A stretch of 64,000 nt of DNA, from the NCBI GenBank assembly GCA_963693285.1, contig OY848917.1, forward strand, positions 27,777,745-27,841,744, read 5' to 3'. Source of the stretch: Xestospongia muta (Eukaryota > Porifera > Demospongiae > Haplosclerida > Petrosiidae). The position numbers were made by a program, and so were the translations under genes. Below, piece by piece: positions 32,318-43,397 of the stretch; the stretch's first letter is position 1; every line of letters begins with the position of its first letter. The notes under the pieces were generated by a model. That model saw only the letters and a program-made list of their open reading frames with translations. It was not told the origin of the DNA and made no database searches.

Positions 32318-33100
32318 CTTTATTTAGAAAGGATCTTCTATTGACAGATCTGCTAAAGTTGCTACTGGAGGATATACTGTTAACACTTATTGCTATAAAT
32401 CCAATTAAAATGACGTGTATTTAACTAGGAAGGAAGTACTATGTGTTATATTTTACAGGTCTATTATATTTGATAAGGAAGAGAAATCAACACATGATGT
32501 TTGATACAGCTGTCACTACAGATCAAAAAACAAATATGACAAATGTCAAGTGTTAACAAGACCATTTATTAACTTCTCAACTACAATAAGATAACTGCCA
32601 CAAAGTATTGTCAGTTTACATGTTGTACAAACACTTTCAATTATACATATGGCTGATCTACATGTATGTACATGAACTATATGATAGATAGTTAATATAT
32701 ATATAATAAACATAAGGTCAGTAAACTGTAAACATTCAATAAAGTATTATTATAGTTATAATACTTTTCCTATTTTAATAAACTTGTCAAAACAGTAGTA
32801 TACTAATGATATTACTTGGTAAACAATATCAGTAATTTAGCTTATAGAGTTAAATGAATGGTAATATACAACTACTAGTACATGATCTGCAAATAAAAGA
32901 TGGCAAACTACTCACAATTATTCTATAATGATTAGTATATGAAATCTGTGAAAAAAATACTAGTTGTCCTATCCATTTGGTGATAATTGAAAGTAAGCTT
33001 GTACAAGTAATTATTTAAGTGGAAACTTAAGGTCAATTATGATTATTTTCAGACCTAATTTAGAAACATTAATATTAATATTAACATAATCTTATGTAAT
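32318..33100. other. Array spacer upstream of P8, no gene
   Basis: The conserved PAQR 5' block followed by the common spacer; no open frame with family similarity. Confidence 0.6.
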
Positions 33101-33310
33101 CTAATCATTTTCAATAAAAAAATAAATTACAACATCCATACTCAGAAGTCCAGGAAAGAAAAATATAGAGAATTTGAAAAATGTACTGTTAAAACTGTCT
33201 GCATAAAAATCATTATAAGTAAGAATGGAATAGAATAGTTGGAAATCCAATTGAACAGTATATAATTCATTGGAATTTAACACAACACTTGTCACATGGA
33301 ACAATTGATA
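33101..33310 (-). pseudogene. PAQR relic r8, truncated
   Basis: Only the C-terminal 67 codons of a relic (MFHVTSVVLNSNELYTVQLDF, last helix, FIEND tail) remain. It breaks off after ACAATTGAT at 33308 and runs into another relic. Confidence 0.7.
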
Positions 33311-33344
33311 ATAATCTAATCATTAAGTAATCAACAGCCACAAT

Positions 33345-34213
33345 TTTAAGTCTAGGAAAGAAAAAAATAGAGAATTTCAAAATGTACTGTTAAACTGCTC
33401 ACATAAAAATCACTATAAGTAAGAATGGAATAGAATAGTTGGAAATCCAATTGAACAGTATATAATTCATTGAAATTTAACACAACACTTGTCACATGGA
33501 ACAATTGATGGCTATAGAATAAATTGTCAAACTTGCCTAGTGAAAATTGTTCAGGAATTCTTGATACAAAAAACAACACAGCAAATGGTTTGGTAAATTC
33601 ATTGGTTCAGTTTGGTTACCATTTATCATATACAACAGTGACATTATGTGTAAGAAAGAAGCTTACTATAATGGTATAAAGTAGGAACCAACTTGTGCAA
33701 TAAAATGATACCTTCTCAAATAAAAAAAGTTAAACAGCACATTAGGTATGCACTAAGATTAACAATAACATTTGTCCAGCTGAAATCCATTTATAATCCA
33801 ACATAGATTCTCCTAATGGTCACTCATAGAAATAGTAAGCTAAACAGCCACCCATCATATAAATACAGATTCCAAGATAATTAAGCATAAAGCACACATT
33901 CCAATACAATTTGCATTTATGTTCAAATAATGGGCCATGGATGAAGATAAAAGCGCAATCACCTGTCCCAACCACAGTGTTAAGAGTAGATACCAGAATG
34001 GATCAGATAAGTCAGGTCTACATGATATATAAGGTAACCAAACTGTCAACAACAGAAATGGAATGAAGTGAGTTCAAAAGCTCCAAAGTCATTATGTACA
34101 ACAAAAATATTTTAGATAAACTGCCAGATAGAGATATCTCTTTTTCGATAACTGTCAATTTTGTATGGCTTCCTGAGGACATTGGCAACTTTACCTCTAT
34201 ATACTAAATTCAT
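33345..34213 (-). pseudogene. PAQR relic r9, near full length but decayed
   Basis: Reads in pieces through most PAQR blocks: SRIPEQFSLGKFDNLFYSHQLFHV, QTEPMNLPNH-like, SMAH-like helix 2, WLPYISCRPDLSDPFWY. Many frameshifts; a start-like ATG at 34213. It is more diverged than other copies, probably an old array edge member. Confidence 0.7.
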
Positions 34214-34342
34214 GTTGTTTATCATCTAATACCCTAACACCTTACATAACTAAAGGAAGATATTATCATGTGTGATATGACAGTCAGTCACTTATCACTG
34301 TCATAAGGAAAGTCATATTAGCTTGCAAATGTGCTAAAGGTA

Positions 34343-34780
34343 TTAAAAACAATTGATGGCTATGGAATAAGTAGTCAAACTTCTCTGGTGAAAATTGTTC
34401 AGAGATTTTCATACAAAAAACAACACAATGATAATTATCAGAAAATAGATAGGCAAATAATTTGGTAAATTAACTGATACAGTTTGGTTACCATTTATCA
34501 TATACAACAGTAACTTAAAGTAAAACAGAAAGAAACTTACTATAAATCATATAATGTATGAACCAATTCATAAAACAAAATGATACCTTTTCAAATAAAA
34601 ACGAGATTAATGATAACAATAAAAAACCAAAAACATAGTAGCCTGTCCCAACCACAGTGTTAAGAGTGGATACCTGAATGGATCAGATAAGTCAAGTCTA
34701 CATGACAAATAAGGTAACCATACCATCCACAACAGTCATTATGTATAACAAAAACATACTCGATACACTACCAGACAGAG
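34343..34780 (-). pseudogene. PAQR relic r10, array end
   Basis: Very degraded: SHQLF-like, WLPYLSCRLDLSD and GQATMFLV-like scraps in different frames. The recognisable PAQR coding sequence ends here, marking the right boundary of the array. Confidence 0.6.
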
Positions 34781-34799
34781 ATCACAAGGAAAAGAATGT

Positions 34800-35200
34800 A
34801 AATTTCAAAGATGGTGGCTCTCTGCTGTTATAAGCTCTTGTTGCTTTAAGGGTTGCTAACACTAATGGTGAGTTAGCAGCGCATGCACTTACCATAGGCA
34901 AGCCCTTTGTTAAACCTATTCGAGTAGATCTGGAAGTCTCAGGCAGGAAGTTGACCTTGGATATAGACACTGGGGCAGCTGTATCTATCTTTTGGAGAAG
35001 AATTTTCAAAAGTTGCTCTTAGTAGTTAAGCTTAAGCCTTCTTCATTGCTGCTGAAAATGTATACAGGAAAACACATGCAAATATTGGGAACACTGGCAG
35101 ATAAAGTGTGTTTTCTGTCACAAGGCCCATTTGAACTGGAACTGGTAGTGGTTTCTGGTGATGGTCCCTAACTCATGGGCAGAGACTGGGTACAGGTCAT
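34800..35200 (+). pseudogene. Relic of Ty3/gypsy-type aspartic protease
   Basis: On the plus strand ELAAHALTIGKPFVKPIRVD, then LTLDIDTGAAVSI (active-site DTGA) and, after frame breaks, a LMGRDW motif like the LLGRDWL of gypsy proteases. It is unrelated in sequence to the Gmr1-like copies. No LTR or other pol domain is seen nearby. Confidence 0.65.
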
Positions 35201-36295
35201 TTGTTTAGACTGATCATCAATTGTTGTTGTATTATCACAAGGCAGGAAAGAAATACTGTGTATTATATTTTACTAACCTACTACACTTGTTATTGAAAAA
35301 GACATTTATACATAGTGTTTATTTGGTACATAACACCTGTAAGTATTGATGCAAAAGATTAAGTTTTAGAGTTTTGAACTGAAGGCCATGCTCAATAATT
35401 ATTATAGCAAATTTTATTTTGTCTTCTTAGATCCGCTGGACATACAACCAATATATTATAGTGTATATTCTTTGTAGTGAACTATGAACACTAGTGTTTT
35501 ATAACATGAGTTAAATAGAAAATCACAATTAGTCTTGAATCCAGTTTGATTCCTATACAAGTCAATTATCAATAAGACAAAAACAACACTTTTCTGTATT
35601 TGGCGACCAAACATTAACCTCATGCATGTACGTGTCATATGCTGTCTTGTCTTTATTAACATGTGTACTGTGACATGACATTAAAAAAAGACAGAAAGAG
35701 AACTTTCTGGTAGATAAGACATTACTAAAAATTAACTGAGTATTGTGAGTCTGTGAACATCAATACATCACACTTTTTCAGAATTTGTCACCGATGAAAT
35801 GTTAAATGAAACTAGAAATAACAGAAGCAGAAGATCTATAACACTCAGTCACAGAAGAACAGACACCAATATGAGTAAATGATCATATGGAGATTATTAC
35901 ATGATATTTTTTATTGACCTGCGTAATTGTGTTGTTAGTTCAGTTTTGTAAGACACTTATTCCTTTCAATGTTACTGTGGAATCTGTTTTATCACACCTT
36001 TGTTTAGCATGATTACTATCAATGTTTGTGCATATTGTTATGTGGCCTTGTAAATGAATACCAGACTCAACACATGTACATGTACAGCAAATTAATTAAT
36101 GATAAAACCTTAGTGAAAATATTCAATATTTTAAAAAAATGCAATCTACACTAAAATATCAATTAAAACAGCTTAATTCAAGTTAAATTTCCTTTTCTAA
36201 TGTTCACTAAGAAGACTGAATTACTGAAAGAACATTTAAAATTGTGTGGACATGTTCCAAATAAGTTGTGTGCGTTTTAATGACATTGTATGTGT
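35201..36295. other. Intergenic, no gene recognised
   Basis: 35240-35360 resembles the PAQR 5' block (GTGTATTATATTTTACTAACCT), a leftover of the array. The rest is AT-rich and lies downstream of the SRCR gene stop, so it may include its 3' untranslated region. Confidence 0.5.
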
Positions 36296-36957
36296 TTAAA
36301 TGACATTGTCATACATTTCACTTTTGACCTGACAAGCATCTGTCATCATGACTCTGTCCATATGCTCATATATGCCTTCGGTACCGTTTGGTAGCACATA
36401 CGTATCACTCAAAAATGCACCATCTTGGTTCTTTTCAGAAGTACAAGGCTGATTCTGGTATATTGTGGGTGGCTTTGGAAGGGGAGGACGAGCTCGATTT
36501 CCTTTTTCATGAGTGTGACAAGCAGTCATAGAATAAGGGGCACTGACGTCTGTGCACTGATCATATGAAGGAGGTAAGGTATTTACTGTTAACCTGGGTA
36601 ATGACTTGTGGTCTTGAAATGTTTGTAATTCTACGTTTTGGGTAGTGTAATAGTTGTGACGAACAAGGTCCAGGTGACGTTTCTTACGACAATAGACACA
36701 AACTACAATAAAACAAAACGTAGCAGAACACAAAAGAGCCAGAACAACAGCAGTACTACCAGTAGCAAGTCCAACCACAAAATGCACTACAACATATGGC
36801 ATTTTATCAGCTAAGAGGATATTAAAACACTTACATGTCACAGTTGTAGATGCTGTAGTTGAGTTTATTGTTCCTTGACTTGGTCTTGAAGAGGGAGAAG
36901 GAGAAGTGCCAATGCATGTATCATTCTTTGTATGAGCAGGAAAGAAATTGTTACCTG
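36296..36957 (-). CDS. SRCR receptor last exon: stalk, transmembrane helix and signalling tail
   Basis: After the acceptor at 36958 comes a Ser/Thr/Pro stalk ([20 protein letters not shown]), then a hydrophobic helix ([20 protein letters not shown] and following), a CRKKRH stop-transfer, and about 130 cytoplasmic residues. Visible docking motifs: PPSY (WW ligand PPxY), PPLPKPP (SH3 ligand), YQNQ and YDNV (pYxN, Grb2-SH2 type), YEHM (pYxxM, PI3-kinase p85 type). A 24-nt GTAAGT...TTAG segment at 36837-36814 looks intron-like but is too short, and reading through keeps the frame. Confidence 0.8.
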
Positions 36958-39900
36958 AAAAATATCATCAAAGATACCATTTATACCAAGCATACTGCAT
37001 TCCAGTGTGACATCTTCAGAATGAGAACAATCATGATATTCTTGACTAGGGCAGCTTTGGCAAGAATCCAAACATAAGTCAGACTTATGACATGTAATAT
37101 CATCCAACCAAATAGGCTGAGATGACTCTCCAGGCCTAAAAGTACATGTGATTAAAATATATGATGTAGTCAAGTACTTACAATTTTATATGGTTATAGC
37201 TGGTAAAGTTGGAATAGCCTAGTTGTTTACAAATTGCTTGTGCTTCATTGTTTCCAAATCCATCATCACATATTGTCCCCCAACGTCCATTACAATAAAC
37301 TTCAACTCGTCCTTTGTTAGTGTAGTTACTTCCCTGTAAACGAACCATACCAGAAAATGGATTACTATCCCAAATCTTGGTGGTATCTGATAAAACAAAG
37401 AAATAATATTGAATAAAGAGGGTACAAACTCACAGCAAACAACAGTAGCATCTAAAGAATGCGAGCTACATTCACTGCCTATAATTGTAGAGTAGAAACA
37501 TTGCAAAACAGTCAGATACTGATTAGTGGAACAGTTTAGTCTCTCCAATAACATAGAATTGTAATCCATTCCATAACTAACATTAAAATATTAATTGCAT
37601 ATATATAAAACCATAATAGTAGTTTGTCTTTACCTCATAACACCAGCACTGGAGTAAGTTGATGCTCCAGTATAGCTCAGCTGATGACAGACAACATCTG
37701 CTTCTTTTTGTTTAAACTTTGAGTCTTTGCATATATTGCCCCATTGGTTGTCCATGTAGATTTGTACTATGCCATGACTATAACTTGGTAATGAAACTGC
37801 CTTTTGATATAAGCGAACAGATCCAAACGATAATTCTAAAATACAAAAAAATAAACTTTCCATTGAAAAACAAACAAACCTGTAGCATTCTTTATAACAC
37901 CAACACATGTTTGTCTTGTGTTTCTGTTCCTAGTTGATGTAGAATAGGCTACAAAAACATAATTTGTTAAGTCTAAACACAAATTCAGTGACTAACTGCA
38001 TTCTATAAATACATCATTAGTATGATTACAGCTGGCAACAGAAGATGAAGGACAAGAATTACTATTTCCAATACAAGTGTCTGTAGATAGACTCTTCATT
38101 TCTGTTAACCATATAGGTTGATTGGATTTTGTGTTACTAAGAAAACAAAATGACAATTAAAATTTATATTTTGTTCCAATACTTTATCTGGCTATAGCTT
38201 ATGTATCCTGTATATCCTAATTGAGTACAAACAGCAATAGCATCACTAGAATCAAATCCAGAACTGCATATTGTTCCCCAATTGCTATTGCAATTAATCT
38301 CCACAAGTCCTTGATTAGAGAAATTGCCACCCTGCAAACGTGCCATTCCAGTAAACAAATCATTGTTCCATATTCTTGAAGAATCTATAAGATTCCAGAT
38401 TTGTAAAGTCAATACATTCATTCAACATTCTTGCTCACAACAGTAAACACTAGAATCATAAGTGTTGTAGTTTGGACATCCATAGTCAATGTATATTGAG
38501 TAGGAACACTGTAAGATGTTCATGTAATTATTATGTGCACAATTGACATCATCTAATCTCATTGGACTTGAATCAGTACCATAACTGAAATGATAAGAGG
38601 ATGTTCTTACTATGACAATGTAATCAAAATCTACACAAATTACTTCACTATTCCAGCTCTTGAGTAACTTGAGGCTCCAGTATAACTCAATTGATGACAG
38701 ATGACATCAGCTTCAAATTGGTCATAGTAACTATCATAACATATATTGCCCCACCCTCCATTCAACCAAATTTGTACAATACCATAGGAATAGGATGATG
38801 ATGTAAACCCATTTCTAAAAAGACGTACAACACCATTGCCCCTGGGACCTGTCAATCAAAGGAGTTATAACTGTAAAACATTCAGTCATTACTATAGAAA
38901 ATTCAACCTGAACATGTATCTTGTGTGACAGTACTGCTTGAATGAATACCAAATGCTGCAATAAAATATTGTTAAGTAATGTAGGATTTAATTGACATAC
39001 TTACTGCATTCTATAGTTACATCTTCATAATGACCACAATTGCTTACAGTAGTAGCTGGACAACTGTTTCTACTTCCAATACACACATCACTGGAATAAC
39101 TAGATACATAAGTAAGCCAAATTGGTGTTGAAGAGATAGCTGGCCTAAACATAACAAATTATTGAATTCAAAACAAATAGCAATTTTTCAATACTAACAT
39201 GTTCAAATGATCATAATTAGTATATGATGTATATCCTAGTTGTTTACATACAGTCCTGGCATCATTAGAACTGAAACCATCATCACAAATTGTTCCCCAT
39301 TGTCCATTACAGTAAACTTCCACACGACCTTGATTGACATATTTGCCTCCTTGAAGGCGTATCATACCAGGAAAAGGATTGCTGTCCCAGATTCTTGTTT
39401 CATCTGTCAAAAGTAATGTGCCATGACATAGTAATAATGATATCACACAGTATTATGATAAAAAAAACTCACAGCAGTACACAGTAGCATCATAAGAGTT
39501 AGTGTTAACACAGTCACTATTAATGATCGTGGAGTAAGAGCATTGTAGGATATGGATGAAATTATTGTGTGAACAGTTTACATTATTCAATAACATTGAC
39601 TGTGAACTCATTCCATAGCTATAATGAAGAGTATTAGCATACAATATTTAATTCCCTTTACCTCACTAGTCCAGCTCTTGAATGGCTTGAGGCTCCAGTA
39701 TATCCCAACTGATGACAAATTACATCAGCTTCATTTTGATCATATTGTATATCATCACAGATATTGCCCCACTCTCCATTATACCATATCTCTACTATAC
39801 CATGATAGTAAGAAGTTGAATAACTACCATTACGGAACAAACGTACAACACCATTTCCTTTAGGACCTAAAACATATTATAAGTTTAAAGAATTTAGCCA

Positions 39901-42900
39901 TAATATTATTTTTAATACCTGCACATGTAGTTTTTGTGTTTCTGTTAGTTAATGATGTATGAGCTATATGAAGTAATTCCAAACTACTAGCTCAATACTG
40001 ACATGTTATAAAACTTACTGCATTCAATGGTAATGTCTTCAGAATGACTACAACTACTAACTGTATTGGATGGACAATCATTTCTGGTATTGAGACATGT
40101 ATCATAATAATAACTAGCCATATTTGTTATCCATATTGGTTTTGTTGAGCTAATGTTTTAAAAAACAAAACATACCAGTTATTTATTTATTAATCTTTAC
40201 TTTTGAACTGTGAGGTGGTCATATTTTAAGTAATCTGTGTATCCCAATTGTTTGCAGACAGTAAGAGCATCATTACTAGAAAATCCATCATCACATATTG
40301 TCCCCCATTGTCCATTACAATAGACCTCCACAAGACCTCTGTTAGAATAGTTTCCATTTTGGAGACGTATCATACCAGGAAACTGATTGGTTTCCCATAT
40401 CTTTGTTGTGTCTACATAATTTTATTGAATATAATCATTATCACAACCAAAAACATGTTCTAAACTTTAAACTTACAGCAGTAAACAGTGGAGTCATACA
40501 AGTTTGAGTTTGTACACCCACTATCAATGTATGTAGAATAAGAACACTGTAATATAGTGAGGTAGTCATTTCGCAAGCAGTTAACATCATCAAGTATCAT
40601 TAAACTAGTGTCAGTTCCATAACTGAAACAAGTCCATTAGGGCTAGGCATTTTAACATGATAGATGAGTACCTCACTAATCCAGCACGAGAGTATGATGA
40701 AGCTCCAGTATACCCCAATTGGTGACAAATGACATCAGCTTCATTTTGATTATAGTAAAAATCATCACATATATTGCCCCACCGTCCATTATATCTAATT
40801 TGTACTATACCATAGTAGTAAGATGATGAAGTTACTCCATCACGAAACAGACGTACAATCCCATTTCCAAATGGGCCTGTAATTAATATCAAACTCTAAT
40901 AGTATTATAAATACATCACAAAACATACCAATACAAGAGGAGTTAGTATTATATACAGTAGAGCTGTAACCTGAAATACAAAAAGTACCGTTTGATCAAT
41001 AGGGTACATGTAATTGGCTTACTACAAGTGACAGTTACATCCTCGTTATGTACACAGTTGCTAACAGATAAAGATCGACAATAATTTCTGTCAAGAACAC
41101 AAGTATCAGTACTTCTACTGTACATATATGTTATCCAAATAGGAACGCTGGAATTACCAGGCCTAAATATGCACACATAAGGTATGTTACATTCCACTAG
41201 TTTTAACCCTCACAAGTTTAAATGGTCATAATATGGACTTGTTGAATACCCTAGTTGTCTGCAGATAGTTTTGGCATCATATGAGTCAAAGGAATCATCA
41301 CATATTGTCCCCCACTGTCCATTACAGTAGACTTCTACACGTCCTTGATTAACATAGTCTCCCTGTTGAAGGCGTACCATACCAGGATATGGGTTGCTAT
41401 CCCATATTCTAGTTGTATCTAGTATAATGGACATGTATATATTAATATCACTATAAAAACTGATTGTTGATTTAATCAATATATGGTTATATAGATTGCA
41501 TGATGTAAACTGTTTATAAATTGTTATAACTAATGATTTTTTAAAAATAAATTTTATAAATAATCAAATCCAATAGTAAACTGTATTATGTTTACTTTCA
41601 GATTACACAATGCTATCTGTGTAATGCGTAGCTACATAAACAATAGTGCATTAGTAACCAAAACAGTGTTTTGTTTACTTTTTGCATCATAATAATTTTT
41701 CTACATGCGACCAGTATAATATATATTGGTTAAATCGGATTATTAGTTTTTACAGTGGGCTATGTATGTATACATGTATGAATACAATAATACTGAAATA
41801 GTAAATAGTCACACTAACAGCAGTACACAGTAGCATCATATGAGTTACTAGTACAACCACTATCAATATACGTTGAGTAGGAACATTGTAATATGGTCAG
41901 GTAGTTGTTATGTGCACAACTGACATCATCTAGTCGCATTGGACTCGTATCTGTACCATAACTGAAATGATAAGATGATGTTTGTATGTAATGCAAAAGA
42001 TATAGATCACTCTATTACTTCACTAATCCAGCTCTAGAGTAACTTGATGCTCCTGTGTATTGTAATTGATGACAAATAACATCAGCTTCATTTTGATCAT
42101 ATTGTATATCATCACAAATATTACCCCATTGTTCATTATACCACACTTGTACTATGCCATAGTACAAGGAAGACACAGTACTTCCATTAATAAAAAGCCG
42201 CACAACACCATTTCCAAATGGACCTAAATAAGAGAGTATAATAGTTGGTGCTACTTTTTACCTCACATACCAGAACAAGTAAAAATCGTATTAGAGCTCT
42301 TGTAATAATTATTATTTGCTGGTAATAGGATGACACAATTAAAAAGTTAATATTGGCAGCTTACTGCATTCAACAGTCACATCTTCATAATGATTGCATG
42401 AGCTAACTCTAATTGATGGACACTTGTTTCTGATATTTATGCAAGTGTCATAATAAGAACTGACTACATTTGTCATCCATATAGAACTTGAAGTATTACC
42501 AGGTCTAAAATATAAGTTATTGATTAAATGGCAAAATAGTAATTATATCTTACAAAGTGAGATGATCATAATTGACATAGCTATAATACCCTAGCTGTTT
42601 ACACACTGTCCTGGCATCATTAACTACTAAATCCATCATCACATACAGTTCCCCATTGTCCATTACAGTAAACTTCCACACGTCCTTGATTGGAATAACT
42701 ACCTCCCATAAGACGTATCATGCCAGGATAAGGATTGCTATCCCAAATTCTTGTTGTGTCTATGAAAATAATCATTTAATATGATTAATGTGCCAAATAT
42801 CATTTAATGTATGTAACTCACAACACTGGACAGTTGCATCATATGAGTTAGAGTTTGTACACCCACTATCAATGTATGCAGAAAAAGAACACTGCAATAT

Positions 42901-43397
42901 AGTGAGATAGTTGTTGTGAGAACACCTAACATCATCTAGTTTCATAACACTGGTATCAGTGCCATAGCTGAATAAATAGTAAAACCAAAAGTCATTACTG
43001 ATGTTATATGTCATCAGTTCATCATACATGATTTTTGTCATACCTCACTAGTCCAGCTCTTGAATAACTTGAGGCTCCAGTATATCCTAACTGATGACAT
43101 ATGACATCAGCTTCATATTGATCATAATGTGTGTCATCACAAATGTTACCCCAACCATAATTGTAATAAATTCTGATTATACCATAATAGTAAGATGATG
43201 ACACTGTTCCATTGCGAAAAAGGATAACAGCACCAGTGGCAACACCTGTAAAACAAAGATGATTATTAAGATATTTCATTTATGCTTTATAAGCCATTGA
43301 TATATAATAGCTTACATTCAATGGGAACAGTTTCAAAGCACAATATAAAGCCACATATAACTAGAAACATATGGCTGATATAACAAACTGATCCCAT
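36296..43397 (-). CDS. Multi-SRCR-domain type I membrane receptor
   Basis: One gene of about 32 exons from the ATG at 43397 to the stop at 36296. Order: signal peptide, twelve scavenger receptor cysteine-rich domains in six two-domain cassettes, Ser/Thr-rich stalk, transmembrane helix, cytoplasmic tail. Each SRCR domain is split over two exons, the layout of group A SRCR. Domains alternate between type 1 ([27 protein letters not shown], then YDATVYCC) and type 2 ([35 protein letters not shown], then [11 protein letters not shown]). Short linker exons separate most cassettes. SRCR proteins bind polyanions, microbes or other proteins at the cell surface. Splice phases agree at all junctions checked. 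One exon (42759-42554) has a frameshift, so a null allele or error cannot be excluded. Confidence 0.85.
36998..37838 (-). CDS. SRCR cassette 6 (domains 11-12), membrane-proximal
   Basis: Exons about 37838-37634 and 37576-37432 (type 1), 37386-37183 and 37136-36998 (type 2). Domain 11 has the acidic pair replaced ([17 protein letters not shown]), so it is the most diverged type 1 domain. Domain 12 has extra cysteines (CLDSCQSC). Confidence 0.78.
37889..38848 (-). CDS. SRCR cassette 5 (domains 9-10 and linker exon)
   Basis: Exons about 38848-38639 and 38585-38431 (type 1), 38382-38187 and 38136-38000 (type 2), with a linker near 37949-37889. Domain 9 has an altered basic-to-Tyr stretch ([16 protein letters not shown]), and domain 10 lacks the second Asp of the usual CDDGF ([11 protein letters not shown]), losing acidic residues that often bind calcium in SRCR domains. 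Confidence 0.78.
38909..39866 (-). CDS. SRCR cassette 4 (domains 7-8 and linker exon)
   Basis: Exons about 39866-39663 and 39619-39473 (type 1), 39402-39201 and 39145-39006 (type 2), with a linker exon near 38956-38909. Motifs [20 protein letters not shown] and [18 protein letters not shown] are intact. Confidence 0.8.
39919..40876 (-). CDS. SRCR cassette 3 (domains 5-6 and linker exon)
   Basis: Exons 40876-40672 and 40622-40477 (type 1), 40411-40201 and 40149-40019 (type 2), about 39969-39919 (linker, Thr-rich). Domain 5 starts [14 protein letters not shown]. Splice phases are as in other cassettes; frames are open. Confidence 0.8.
40929..42223 (-). CDS. SRCR cassette 2 (domains 3-4 and linker exon)
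   Basis: Exons 42223-42019 and 41961-41819 (type 1), 41418-41214 and 41162-41023 (type 2), 40970-40929 (linker, [12 protein letters not shown]). The intron 41419-41818, about 400 bp, is the longest in the gene and accounts for this cassette's longer period. All frames are open. Confidence 0.82.
42271..43245 (-). CDS. SRCR cassette 1 (domains 1-2 and linker exon), with a frameshift in domain 2
   Basis: Exons 43245-43044 and 42967-42822 (type 1 domain), 42759-42554 and 42504-42365 (type 2), 42318-42271 (linker, [10 protein letters not shown]). In the type 2 exon the bases after GGATTTAGTAGT include one extra T near 42622, turning the usual Asn-Asp-Ala into a stop; removing it restores the frame seen in sister domains. 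Confidence 0.8.
43316..43397 (-). CDS. SRCR receptor exon 1: signal peptide
   Basis: Met start, then a hydrophobic stretch ([14 protein letters not shown]), ending with phase-1 donor GTAAGC at 43315. It joins the exon at 43245 to give Cys-Val-Ala-Thr-Gly. A typical secretory signal at the expected place. Confidence 0.8.

Noticed and set aside
1..34780. Olfactory-type or other GPCR family for the seven-helix array genes
   Set aside because: The IPERFSPGKFD...HSHQLFHV and SS-AHLFGC motifs are specific to the PAQR superfamily; no rhodopsin-type DRY or NPxxY motif.
36814..36837. Possible 24-nt intron (GTAAGT...TTAG) before the SRCR transmembrane helix
   Set aside because: Far below a workable intron length, and reading through keeps the same frame.
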